DNA of 64,000 nucleotides from Prochlorococcus sp. AG-363-O15 (lineage in GTDB: Bacteria; Cyanobacteriota; Cyanobacteriia; PCC-6307; Cyanobiaceae), in assembly GCA_003278255.1 (NCBI GenBank), contig QCFZ01000005.1, forward strand, positions 25,824 to 89,823, written 5' to 3'. The stretch's first letter is position 1. The number at the start of each line of letters is the position of its first letter. The notes under the pieces were generated by a model. It did not search any database and was not told the origin of the DNA. It saw only the letters and a program-made list of their open reading frames with translations. This document shows, in pieces, positions 8,396 to 16,844 of this stretch. The translations under genes were made by a program, and so were the position numbers.

Positions 8396-8857
8396 CTAAA
8401 GTTGGATTCTTACGGCTTCGCTAATGCCAGGGAGATCAGGTTCTTTACCTTGTACACATTCCACAACGCTAAAGGTAATTATTGCGAGAATACCTATTAA
8501 GACTGTGCTGGAGAGTGTTTGGCTTATCAAATTACTTCCAATTGGTTGAATAATTAGCTGGAAGGCATAGCTCAATACAACTAAAGCAATGTCTATCAAC
8601 AAAGCCTGAAGAGTATTGAACCTTAAAAAATATGGGACTTTAGGATTTCGTGCTACTCCAAGAAAGAGTAAAAAAAATAATAAAAGACTCCCAAATGGGA
8701 TTATTTGTTCAAAAAGAATTACTGGTAATACTGGTATTGCCAGTAATTGAAGAAATGGAAAGTCTAGAAAAAGAGTTCTGCCAAATGGAATAGCATCACT
8801 CCAGGGAAGCATATAAATCAAAGCTCCTAATAACCGTTGCCAGATCGCTATTGTCAT
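8396..8857 (-). CDS. Tic20 family membrane protein (Ycf60-like)
   Basis: A 153-residue integral membrane protein with about four hydrophobic helices. The central segment ARNPKVPYFLRFNTLQALLIDI is the family hallmark of Tic20, the chloroplast inner-envelope import channel component, and of its cyanobacterial homologues. The role in cyanobacteria is not established; a function in membrane transport or protein handling is inferred from plastids only. The ATG start at 8855-8857 is sound. The gene sits 24 bases downstream of aroE on the same strand and is likely co-transcribed with it; it precedes rpsF, also on the minus strand, by about 80 bases. Confidence 0.85.
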   Translation of the reverse strand: MTIAIWQRLLGALIYMLPWSDAIPFGRTLFLDFPFLQLLAIPVLPVILFEQIIPFGSLLLFFLLFLGVARNPKVPYFLRFNTLQALLIDIALVVLSYAFQLIIQPIGSNLISQTLSSTVLIGILAIITFSVVECVQGKEPDLPGISEAVRIQL

Positions 8858-8881
8858 GTGTTGTCCGCTGCTTGATCGAGA

Positions 8882-9775
8882 TTAAAGGTTGAGTGTTGAT
8901 TTTGCTGCCTTTCGCATTGCTTCAATAGGAATATCATCTTGATTGCTCCATAATCTTAGAGATGCGGCTCCTTGCTGCACAAGCATTTCTAAGCCATCTA
9001 TTAATTCGCAACCCAGATATTCACCATATTTCAGCCATGCAGTAGGTCTTGGAGTGTAAATCAGGTCGTATAAAATAGTTTTAGATTCTAGGTGCTCCCA
9101 TATTTTATTCCCTAAGGGCATGGAATTTATTTCTGAATTGCCTGTAATCTTTCCTTTCATGCCAATGGGAGTTGTATTAACAATTAGATCAGCATTTTGG
9201 ATATATTTGTTTAAATGTTGATCTTCATGAAGTATTCCTTGCAGTCTTGTTGAGGAATAATCTTTACTTTTTAAGTCTACTAAAAACTTATTTAATGATG
9301 TGATTTTACGACTGATTATTGTGATCTGACCAAGTTTTAATTCTTGTAACCCAGCGACAACGGCTCGAGCGCTCCCTCCTGAGCCAATAACTAGTGCTGT
9401 CTTTTGATCCCATTCTTTTCCTTTTAAAGGAGTAGTAAATCCTGTGATATCAGTATTTGTCCCATTCCAACCACCTGCTTCATTGGGTGTAAGAGTATTT
9501 GTGGCTTGTAATCTTTTAGATATAGGACTTAGAGATGAACAAAATTTAGCAACATTTTCTTTATGAGGAATTGTTATATTTAGTCCTTTAAAGTTTAGAG
9601 TTCTAAGACTTTTTAAAACTATTTCCAGATCTTCTTTAGGACAAGGTAAGGCTACGTAGCACCAATCAAGATCTAGCTCTGCGATCGCAGCATTTTGCAT
9701 TGCTGGTGAAAGAGAATGGCTGACTGGCTCTCCAAGCAAACCAATTAAGGTTGTTTCACCGCTAATCTTCAACAT
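8882..9775 (-). CDS. aroE: Shikimate dehydrogenase
   Basis: Reduces 3-dehydroshikimate to shikimate with NADPH in the chorismate pathway. The N-terminal substrate domain holds GEPVSHSLSPAMQNAAI and the catalytic Lys/Asp region NITIPHKENVAKF and NTDITGF. The NADP Rossmann domain has VIGSGGSARAVVAGL, and the C-terminus has EMLVQQGAASLRLW. I prefer the ATG at 9773-9775 (MLKISGETTLIGLLG, 297 residues), which has GGAAAGGA about seven bases upstream; the track start eight codons earlier (MSFRKGSN) is also possible. The gene diverges from dnaK across a short region dominated by a long inverted repeat, so the two may share promoter-proximal DNA. Confidence 0.95.
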   Translation of the reverse strand: MLKISGETTLIGLLGEPVSHSLSPAMQNAAIAELDLDWCYVALPCPKEDLEIVLKSLRTLNFKGLNITIPHKENVAKFCSSLSPISKRLQATNTLTPNEAGGWNGTNTDITGFTTPLKGKEWDQKTALVIGSGGSARAVVAGLQELKLGQITIISRKITSLNKFLVDLKSKDYSSTRLQGILHEDQHLNKYIQNADLIVNTTPIGMKGKITGNSEINSMPLGNKIWEHLESKTILYDLIYTPRPTAWLKYGEYLGCELIDGLEMLVQQGAASLRLWSNQDDIPIEAMRKAAKSTLNL

Positions 9776-9816
9776 GTTTGATCCTTTCCGAAAACTCATT
9801 GCTTAGCTACCTGTTC

Positions 9817-9896
9817 GGGAACCACACCTCGCCTCTATGAGGAGTAAATGCCGAGGATGCCTCTATCAATGACCAATTTTTAAGAGGTGGGTTCCC
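9817..9896 (+). promoter_or_regulatory. dnaK leader inverted repeat that buries the ribosome binding site
   Basis: GGGAACCACACCTC (9817-9830) pairs with GAGGTGGGTTCCC (9884-9896): 13 base pairs with a single bulged A. The 3' arm contains the Shine-Dalgarno-like AGGTGG and ends at the base just before the dnaK ATG. The 53-base loop contains two small hairpins, CCTC-TAT-GAGG (9832-9842) and GAGG-ATG-CCTC, and a direct repeat GCCTCTAT. If the transcript starts upstream of 9817, the site would be masked, as in RNA thermometers. It is not a CIRCE element. The transcription start is unknown. Confidence 0.6.
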
Positions 9897-11798
9897 ATGG
9901 GCAAGGTTGTAGGAATTGACCTTGGCACTACAAACAGTTGTGTGGCTGTTATGGAGGGTGGCAAGCCCACTGTAATTGCCAATGCCGAAGGTTTTAGAAC
10001 AACTCCCTCTGTAGTGGCATACACCAAAAATCAGGATCAGTTGGTTGGGCAGATTGCTAAACGACAAGCAGTCATGAATCCTGAAAATACTTTTTATTCC
10101 GCAAAGCGTTTTGTCGGACGAAGAGTTGATGAAGTAAATGAAGAATCAAAAGAAGTTAGCTATGGAGTTGAAAAATCAGGTTCCAATGTGAAACTAAAAT
10201 GTCCGATTCTTGATAAGCAATTTTCTCCAGAAGAAGTTAGCGCACAAGTTTTGCGTAAATTATCTGATGATGCAGGTAAATATTTAGGCGAAAATATTAC
10301 ACAAGCAGTTATTACTGTACCTGCTTATTTTAATGATTCTCAAAGACAAGCAACAAAAGATGCTGGCAAGATTGCTGGACTTGAGGTCCTTCGAATTATT
10401 AATGAGCCTACAGCTGCTGCACTTGCTTATGGTTTGGATAAAAAAAGTAATGAGCGAATTTTGGTATTTGACTTAGGAGGAGGCACTTTTGATGTTTCGG
10501 TGTTGGAAGTAGGTGATGGGGTTTTTGAAGTTCTTTCAACTTCTGGAGATACTCATTTAGGTGGGGATGATTTTGATAAAGTTATTGTTGATCATTTGGC
10601 CTCATCTTTTAAAAGTAATGAAGGTATTGATCTTAGGCAAGATAAACAAGCTCTTCAGCGTTTAACTGAAGCAGCAGAAAAAGCCAAGATTGAATTATCA
10701 AATGCTACGCAAAGCGAGATTAATCTTCCTTTTATTACTGCTACACCTGAAGGACCTAAACATCTTGATTTGACTTTGACTAGGGCTACATTTGAGGAAT
10801 TAGCGTCTAGTCTTATTGATCGTTGCAGAGTTCCTGTAGAGCAGGCTCTGAAAGATGCAAAACTGTCTTCAGGTGAGTTAGATGAAATCGTGATGGTAGG
10901 AGGCTCCACTAGGATGCCTGCTGTTCAGGAGTTGGTTAAAAGGGTTACTGGTAAGGATCCTAATCAAACAGTTAATCCAGATGAAGTTGTTGCAGTCGGA
11001 GCTGCCATTCAAGGTGGAGTTTTAGCTGGTGAAGTTAAAGATATTTTGTTATTAGATGTCACGCCACTTTCTTTGGGTGTCGAAACTCTTGGTGGAGTTA
11101 TGACAAAAATGATTCCTAGAAATACTACCGTTCCAACTAAGAAATCAGAAACTTATTCAACTGCAGTAGATGGACAAACAAATGTAGAAATTCATGTTCT
11201 TCAAGGAGAACGAGAAATGGCTTCTGATAACAAAAGTCTTGGAACTTTTAGATTAGATGGGATTCCCCCTGCCCCTAGAGGTGTTCCTCAGATAGAAGTT
11301 ACTTTTGATATTGATGCTAATGGCATTCTTAGTGTTAATGCTAAAGATAAAGGTAGTGGTAAAGAACAGAGTATTTCAATAACTGGCGCTTCTACTTTGT
11401 CTGATAATGAGGTAGATAAGATGGTTCAAGATGCTGAAAAAAATGCTTCTGTTGATAAAGAAAAACGTGAACGTATAGATGTTAAAAATCAGGCAGAAAC
11501 TCTCGTTTATCAAACTGAAAAGCAGTTAGGTGAGTTGGGAGATAAAGTTGATTCTGATGCAAAAGCTAAGGTTGAGGAAAAGAGAGTTAAACTTAAAGAA
11601 GCTACTGAGAAGGATGATTTTGAAACAATGAAATCTCTATTAGAAGAGTTGCAACAAGAACTATATACATTAGGAGCATCTGTTTATCAACAAGCAGGAG
11701 CTGCAAATCCTTCTCCTCCAAACGATGGACCTGATTCTGGGGCTACAAATACTGATGGAGATGATGTTATCGATGCTGAGTTTACCGAATCCAAATGA
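9897..11798 (+). CDS. dnaK: Chaperone DnaK (DnaK2 type)
   Basis: Hsp70 chaperone, ATP-driven folding of cytosolic proteins with DnaJ and GrpE. The protein has 633 residues. The ATPase domain (about 1-385) shows [26 protein letters not shown] and GGSTRMPAV. The linker [19 protein letters not shown] leads into the substrate-binding domain, then the helical lid, a Pro/Gly/Asn-rich tail and the end [12 protein letters not shown]. The regular ATG start lies directly after the leader inverted repeat. Cyanobacteria carry several DnaK paralogues; the conserved sequence and the acidic DAEF end suggest the main, essential DnaK2 (inference). It converges on the ThiO-like gene with only 4 bases between stops. 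Confidence 0.97.
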   Translation: MGKVVGIDLGTTNSCVAVMEGGKPTVIANAEGFRTTPSVVAYTKNQDQLVGQIAKRQAVMNPENTFYSAKRFVGRRVDEVNEESKEVSYGVEKSGSNVKLKCPILDKQFSPEEVSAQVLRKLSDDAGKYLGENITQAVITVPAYFNDSQRQATKDAGKIAGLEVLRIINEPTAAALAYGLDKKSNERILVFDLGGGTFDVSVLEVGDGVFEVLSTSGDTHLGGDDFDKVIVDHLASSFKSNEGIDLRQDKQALQRLTEAAEKAKIELSNATQSEINLPFITATPEGPKHLDLTLTRATFEELASSLIDRCRVPVEQALKDAKLSSGELDEIVMVGGSTRMPAVQELVKRVTGKDPNQTVNPDEVVAVGAAIQGGVLAGEVKDILLLDVTPLSLGVETLGGVMTKMIPRNTTVPTKKSETYSTAVDGQTNVEIHVLQGEREMASDNKSLGTFRLDGIPPAPRGVPQIEVTFDIDANGILSVNAKDKGSGKEQSISITGASTLSDNEVDKMVQDAEKNASVDKEKRERIDVKNQAETLVYQTEKQLGELGDKVDSDAKAKVEEKRVKLKEATEKDDFETMKSLLEELQQELYTLGASVYQQAGAANPSPPNDGPDSGATNTDGDDVIDAEFTESK

Positions 11799-11802
11799 TT
11801 AA

Positions 11803-12888
11803 CTAGGGTTTAATCTTGTTCCAATTATTGATTTGGATTCCTATCCATTCTGCACAAGCAGGCGCTAGTAAAATCCCATTCCTATAATGCCCTGTAGAAA
11901 TTATTAGACCGTTTTCTAGTGTCTCTAGCAGAGGCGAAAAATTATTTACAGGTCTAGCACGTATTCCATACCATTTTTGGATAATTGAAGCATTTTGGAT
12001 CCAACTTGGAGCTATACCATTTAGGTTCTGCATTGTTTTTAAGGCTTCTTTATTAGGATCAAATCCAGGTTCTAAAGTGGCTCCGACTAACATGCTATTT
12101 GTTCCATTAGGAACAATATTTATCCCTTCAATTGAAAGTACAGCTGGCCATGTTGACCAATTTTTTGGAGTGCCATGGCTTAATTCTAATTCTAATACCT
12201 GACCAATTACAGGGCACATAGATCGGGTATAACCAAGACTTTCTAATAAATACTCGCTATTTAAGGCTGAACAAATAATGACTGTGTCATGAATAGATGT
12301 TGTTCCATTTTCTAGACTCAGCAACCATGATTGTTTGTTGGGCGTAAATGAATTTCTTTTAATGTTAATAACTCGTTCACTAATTTTTTTTACTTGCTTT
12401 TTTTCTAGTGACTTAAGAATACAACTTTGTAGATTAATCGGGTCTAATTTACCATCTTTATACGATATTAATCCTCCATAGTTAATTTTTGGCCAACCCT
12501 CAATATATGAATTGGCTGATTCTTGTGATAAAAATTCTAACCCTAGATCTTTCCGTTTCAGGCTTAATGATTTCATGAATATAGCTTCTTGTTCAGATGA
12601 AGCTAGTTGAATTAGTGGAGTTTTTATTCTTAGAGGATATTCTTGATGATTAAGAATTTTGATCCAGTCTGGCCATAATTCCATGCTGCGTTTTCTTAAT
12701 CTCCAACCTCTTCCACTTGATTTTCTATAGGCATATCCCATCAATATCCCTAGTGATGCGTATGTACCAGTCAGAAGGCCTGACTTGGTTATTGGTTTGC
12801 TTATTGCAGGGTCGATAAGGATTACTTCATATCCCAAGTTTGCTAGGTGCCATGCTGTGCTGCTTCCAACAGCACCAGCACCGATCAC
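11803..12888 (-). CDS. FAD-dependent amine oxidase, ThiO (glycine oxidase)-like
   Basis: DAO-superfamily flavoprotein. The N-terminus carries the dinucleotide-binding motif VIGAGAVGSSTAWHL and an acidic residue after the second strand (ILIDP). The C-terminus ISTGHYRNGILLAPACAEW is close to that of glycine oxidase ThiO, which makes iminoglycine for the thiamine thiazole ring in aerobes; D-amino-acid dehydrogenase is the main alternative. 361 residues are called from a GTG at 12886-12888. That start is probably too late: the frame stays open upstream and adds SAALEHSVAVIGAG, which completes the first beta-strand, but no ATG, GTG or TTG is available there. The 5' end is divergent from purU, about 135 bases from its likely start. 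Confidence 0.7.
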   Translation of the reverse strand: MIGAGAVGSSTAWHLANLGYEVILIDPAISKPITKSGLLTGTYASLGILMGYAYRKSSGRGWRLRKRSMELWPDWIKILNHQEYPLRIKTPLIQLASSEQEAIFMKSLSLKRKDLGLEFLSQESANSYIEGWPKINYGGLISYKDGKLDPINLQSCILKSLEKKQVKKISERVINIKRNSFTPNKQSWLLSLENGTTSIHDTVIICSALNSEYLLESLGYTRSMCPVIGQVLELELSHGTPKNWSTWPAVLSIEGINIVPNGTNSMLVGATLEPGFDPNKEALKTMQNLNGIAPSWIQNASIIQKWYGIRARPVNNFSPLLETLENGLIISTGHYRNGILLAPACAEWIGIQINNWNKIKP

Positions 12889-13023
12889 GGCAACACTGTG
12901 TTCTAATGCAGCGCTTTTAATTTTTGAACTTGATTTGATTATGTTCAGGATCGCAATTAATTGCTTAATCTGATTGGCATAGATACTTTTGCAAGAGAAA
13001 ATAGGTTTTTGTTGTGGAGTTGC

Positions 13024-13878
13024 TTGAATTCCATCACTGTGATTTTGCAGCTGATTTGTCCTGATCGTCCAGGATTGGTGAGCGAGTTAGCTGGGTGGGT
13101 AGCCAATAACGGTGGAAATATTCGTCATGCTGATCACCATACTGATGCGGGGGCCGGTCTTTTTCTTAGTCGAATTGAATGGGAACTAGAGGGTTTTGCA
13201 TTATCTAAGGAATTAATTGCTCCTGAAGTGCATGCTTTAGCTAATCGTTTAGATGGTAAAGCCCAGTTGAATTTTTCAAATGAGATAACACGTGTGGCAA
13301 TTTTGGCCAGTAAGCAAAGTCATTGTCTTTTAGATCTTTTGTGGCGTTCAAGTAGTGGAGAATTACCTATGCATGTTCCTTTAGTAATTGCTAATCATTT
13401 GGATTTGGAACCATTATGTCGAGATTTTGGAGTTGAGTTTATGTATATTCCTATAACTCAGAGAAATAAATTAAGAGCTGAGGAAAAAATTTTGGATATG
13501 TTTTCTAAATATAAGATTGAATTAGCTATTTTGGCAAAATATATGCAAATACTCAGCCCTAAATTCTTGAAGGAATTTTCAGAAGTAATCAATATTCATC
13601 ATTCTTTTTTACCTGCTTTTAAAGGAGCGCAGCCTTACCATAGAGCCTGGGATCGTGGCGTGAAGTTGATTGGTGCAACAGCTCATTATGTTACTGAAGA
13701 TCTTGATGATGGTCCGATAATTGAACAAACTATTGCTAATGTTAGCCATCGTGATGAAGTAGATGATTTGATTCGAAAAGGACGTGATATTGAGCGCATC
13801 GCTCTTGCTAGAGCTTTGAGATTTCATCTCAGAAGACAAGTAATGGTCTATCAGGGAAGAACTGCTATTTTTGCATGA
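13024..13878 (+). CDS. purU: Formyltetrahydrofolate deformylase PurU
   Basis: Hydrolyses 10-formyl-THF to formate and THF, balancing the folate pool and supplying formate. An N-terminal ACT domain (about residues 5-80) holds LICPDRPGLVSELAGWVA; the formyltransferase-like catalytic domain has NIHHSFLPAFKGAQPYHRAW and HYVTEDLDDGPIIEQ, giving the expected Asn-His-Asp catalytic set. I place the start at the TTG at 13024 (NSITVILQLICPDRPG), preceded by GGAG four bases away; the track's TTG at 12961 adds 21 atypical residues. The 284-residue product is the normal size. The stop overlaps the ATG of the next gene (ATGA), implying translational coupling. PurU is a natural partner for PurT in this window. 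Confidence 0.92.
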   Translation: MNSITVILQLICPDRPGLVSELAGWVANNGGNIRHADHHTDAGAGLFLSRIEWELEGFALSKELIAPEVHALANRLDGKAQLNFSNEITRVAILASKQSHCLLDLLWRSSSGELPMHVPLVIANHLDLEPLCRDFGVEFMYIPITQRNKLRAEEKILDMFSKYKIELAILAKYMQILSPKFLKEFSEVINIHHSFLPAFKGAQPYHRAWDRGVKLIGATAHYVTEDLDDGPIIEQTIANVSHRDEVDDLIRKGRDIERIALARALRFHLRRQVMVYQGRTAIFA

Positions 13879-15185
13879 ATTTGATTACACAAATTATAAA
13901 AACTAAACTCTTACAAAAAACTTCTCTTGGATCTGTTTGCTTTAATGCTGGCATCTTTTTATTGCCTTCTAGTGCATTTTTGTCAGGTTTATTCTTATTG
14001 ATAGCTTTAATCTTTGGGAGTAGTTTTGATAGGAAATTGTCTTATTGGAAGGATGCTTGGAATTATCCATTCTTAATTATTTCTGTCTTCATGATCATTA
14101 GTGCAATAGGAGCTTATTCAGGTTGGTTGGCATGGATTGGTCTTGCAAATTGGTTGCCTTTGTTTTGGGGTTTTTGGGGTTTTCAACCTTATTTATTTAC
14201 TGCTCATGCTAGAACACGTTGTGCATTTTTGTTGGTTACAGGTACTTTGCCAGTTGTAATAACTGGTTTGGGACAAATTTGGTTTGGATGGCAAGGACCG
14301 TGGGAATTATTCAATGGATTGATTGTTTGGTTTGTTTCTCCCGGAGGTAATCCTATCGGACGTCTTTCCGGTCTATTTGATTATGCAAATATTGCCGGTT
14401 CCTGGTTAGCAATTATTTGGCCATTTTGTTTGGCTGCTTTATTGCAGCCTTTTTCTAATATTCGTAAGAGAATATTCTTTTTTGTTTTTTCTATCGGGAT
14501 AGTGACTTCGTTAGTGCTAACTCAATCGCGAAATGCTTGGGGTGGTTTAGTGATATCTATTCCTTTTGTATTAGGACCTGCAAGTTGGTTTTGGCTTTTG
14601 CCAATTTTGGTATTAACTCTTTTCCCTATTTTGTTTGCTGTATTTCCTTTATTTGGAAGTGAAATTCAACAACTAGCAAGAAAAATAGTACCAGATGATA
14701 TATGGATACGTTTAAGTGATTTAAAATATATGGAAAATAGGACTTTGTCTGCTACTCGTATTGGTCAATGGGGAGTTGCTCTGCAGCTTATCTTAGAAAG
14801 TCCTTGGTTAGGATGGGGAGCTGCAGCCTTTTCAGTAATTTATCCATTAAGAACAGGATTGTGGCATGGACATGCGCACAATTTGCCACTTGAAATGGCA
14901 GTAAGTCATGGTTTACCAGTGGCGATTCTTTTAGTTGTGACTGTTATTAGCCTGTTAATTATTACTTTGCGTAAAGGAGTTTTGGTAGCCTCTAGATCTA
15001 TTCAAAACAATCTAACCAATACAATGATTTTTGATAGGGCTTGGTGGTCTGCAAGTTTTGTAATGGTATTTTTACATGCATCAGATATTCCTTTATTTGA
15101 TAGTCGTTTAAATATTGTAGGTTGGATCTTATTGGCTGGTTTACGTTGCATTATTCTTCAACGTAATTCACTTTTTCAAAGTTGA
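13875..15185 (+). CDS. O-antigen ligase / IctB-like polytopic membrane protein
   Basis: A 436-residue protein with about ten to twelve hydrophobic segments. The segment near residues 205-225 (LTQSRNAWGGLVIS) and the large loop with HAHNLPLEMAVSHGLPVA near residue 335 are characteristic of the Wzy_C/O-antigen ligase family, where the loop His and Arg are thought to act in transfer of polysaccharide to lipid A. The cyanobacterial protein IctB, once proposed to act in bicarbonate accumulation, belongs to the same fold, so a polysaccharide role is likely but not certain. The start overlaps the purU stop by 4 bases, and the 3' end overlaps the convergent radical SAM gene by 10 bases. Confidence 0.75.
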   Translation: MNLITQIIKTKLLQKTSLGSVCFNAGIFLLPSSAFLSGLFLLIALIFGSSFDRKLSYWKDAWNYPFLIISVFMIISAIGAYSGWLAWIGLANWLPLFWGFWGFQPYLFTAHARTRCAFLLVTGTLPVVITGLGQIWFGWQGPWELFNGLIVWFVSPGGNPIGRLSGLFDYANIAGSWLAIIWPFCLAALLQPFSNIRKRIFFFVFSIGIVTSLVLTQSRNAWGGLVISIPFVLGPASWFWLLPILVLTLFPILFAVFPLFGSEIQQLARKIVPDDIWIRLSDLKYMENRTLSATRIGQWGVALQLILESPWLGWGAAAFSVIYPLRTGLWHGHAHNLPLEMAVSHGLPVAILLVVTVISLLIITLRKGVLVASRSIQNNLTNTMIFDRAWWSASFVMVFLHASDIPLFDSRLNIVGWILLAGLRCIILQRNSLFQS

Positions 15186-16792
15186 TCAATAGCATCTTGC
15201 TGATGTTCTATCAGTTGATCTTTTGTTAATGGCCCATTTAGATGATTCCAAGGCAGGATTTTTTTATTTTCCCAATTGGCATTAACAATTTCTTCCCATG
15301 GAGGTAATTTTGGAAGTCCAGCAACACTATTTTCGGCTACTAAATTTTCATTTCTAGCTAATTTATAAGCATTTTTCCATCCCCCTAGGCTATTATGTGA
15401 TTCTTTCATTGTTGCTATTACCGGAGCTAATCGACGATCGCTTCTTGAAAATAAAGCTTGTATTACACTCCATCCAAAGCTTTCAGGACGAACATCTATT
15501 CCGTTTGATCTCAGTTTTTTTTCAAGTAACTTTATACGGTTTTTTGCTTCTGGACGTAATCCGTGCCATTGAAAGGGCGTATGTGCTTTTGGAACAAAAG
15601 TGCTTATTCCTAGAGTTAATCGAAATCCTGGAGTTGACTTTTTAAGCTTTAATAGTAAATCTATTGTTGCTTGAATATCTTCTTCTTGTTCTCCTGGAAG
15701 CCCTACCATCCCATATAATTTCATTGATTGTAATCCTCCCTCTTTTGCAGCTTTAGCAGCTACAAATATTTCTTCTTCCGAAAGCTTTTTATTGATAATT
15801 CGACGGATTCTTTCACTTCCACTTTCAATCGCAATTGTTAGTGATTTAGAGCCATGTCTACTTAACAAACTTGTCATCTTTGCATTGACTGTTGATGCCC
15901 TTACCGAACTTACACTCAGTCTTATATTGTCAAATCTAGATTGATTTAACCAATTTATCAGATCTGCAAATTGAGGATGTTGAGTTACTGATGCACCTAA
16001 AAGTCCTATTCGATTAGTGGCAGTTAGACCTTTTTCAATAGCTGGAATAAGACCTTCTTCAAGTGACGGAGTGCGGAAAGGCAATGTTAAATAGCTTGCC
16101 ATACAAAAACGACAAAGTTCAGGACAACTTCTTACTACTTCAACCATATGTATATTTGGCCAAGCAGCTTCTGGAGTTATTACTGTTGAGTGGCTTAATG
16201 AGTTTCCTCGCCAGGTTTGTTTAGAGATTGACTGAGGAATGTCTGAATGGATTGGATTTATATTTATTAAATCACCCTCTTTGGTGTAAATAGGTTTATA
16301 TAAGGATGGGATATAAATTCCTGGTATTTGCGCCAGTGCCTTAAATATTTCATATCGGCTTTGCTTCCGAGTGTCTTGAATAGTATCAATAAAACTTGGC
16401 AATAAATTTTCTCCGTCTCCTAATAAGATGACATCAAAGAAAGGGGCGAATGGTTCTGGATTTGCAGTTAAGACTGGTCCTCCACCAAAAACGATTGGAT
16501 CATTTTCTTTTCTATCATTACTCCAGATTGGTATTTTTTGTTTTTCTAATAGATTGAGCACAGTAGGTCCATCTAACTCCCAGCTAAGTGAGATACCAAA
16601 TAAATCACATTGGTGATGAGAAATCTCATTTTGGTCTGTGAATAATCTTTTTACATTAACGTCTCTTCTTTGTGAAAGAGTAGACCAAATAATTTGATAA
16701 CCTAGACTTGTAATTCCTATTGAGTATGTATTAGGAAATGCCAGCACTGTCTTTAAGGCTCCTGATTCAGGAACGGCTGGCTTAAATAACAA
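15176..16792 (-). CDS. Radical SAM protein with B12-binding-like N-terminus
   Basis: A 538-residue Fe-S enzyme. Residues about 10-130 resemble a cobalamin-binding Rossmann fold (LFGISLSWELDG, IVFGGGPVLTANPEPFA, FDVILLGDGE). The radical SAM TIM barrel starts at about residue 218 with the [4Fe-4S] motif RSCPELCRFCMAS (C-x3-C-x2-C), followed by IGLLGASVTQHP, IAIESGSERIRR and KLYGMVGLPGEQEED. This architecture matches the family often annotated as B12-binding radical SAM or Fe-S oxidoreductase in cyanobacteria, for which I know no firm substrate. The start is TTG at 16790-16792 with no clear Shine-Dalgarno sequence. The 3' end overlaps the convergent O-antigen-ligase-like gene. Confidence 0.85.
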   Translation of the reverse strand: MLFKPAVPESGALKTVLAFPNTYSIGITSLGYQIIWSTLSQRRDVNVKRLFTDQNEISHHQCDLFGISLSWELDGPTVLNLLEKQKIPIWSNDRKENDPIVFGGGPVLTANPEPFAPFFDVILLGDGENLLPSFIDTIQDTRKQSRYEIFKALAQIPGIYIPSLYKPIYTKEGDLININPIHSDIPQSISKQTWRGNSLSHSTVITPEAAWPNIHMVEVVRSCPELCRFCMASYLTLPFRTPSLEEGLIPAIEKGLTATNRIGLLGASVTQHPQFADLINWLNQSRFDNIRLSVSSVRASTVNAKMTSLLSRHGSKSLTIAIESGSERIRRIINKKLSEEEIFVAAKAAKEGGLQSMKLYGMVGLPGEQEEDIQATIDLLLKLKKSTPGFRLTLGISTFVPKAHTPFQWHGLRPEAKNRIKLLEKKLRSNGIDVRPESFGWSVIQALFSRSDRRLAPVIATMKESHNSLGGWKNAYKLARNENLVAENSVAGLPKLPPWEEIVNANWENKKILPWNHLNGPLTKDQLIEHQQDAIDQL

Positions 16793-16844
16793 GATTTCTT
16801 TTTTCAGTTTAAAACATCCATCAGGTTTTTATGTTAGAGAAAAG

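Noticed and set aside
9800-9896. CIRCE operator upstream of dnaK
   Set aside because: The repeat does not match TTAGCACTC-N9-GAGTGCTAA; spacing is 53 bases rather than 9.
9807-10067. 86-residue ORF opposite dnaK
   Set aside because: Shadow of the dnaK coding strand and its leader; no independent support.
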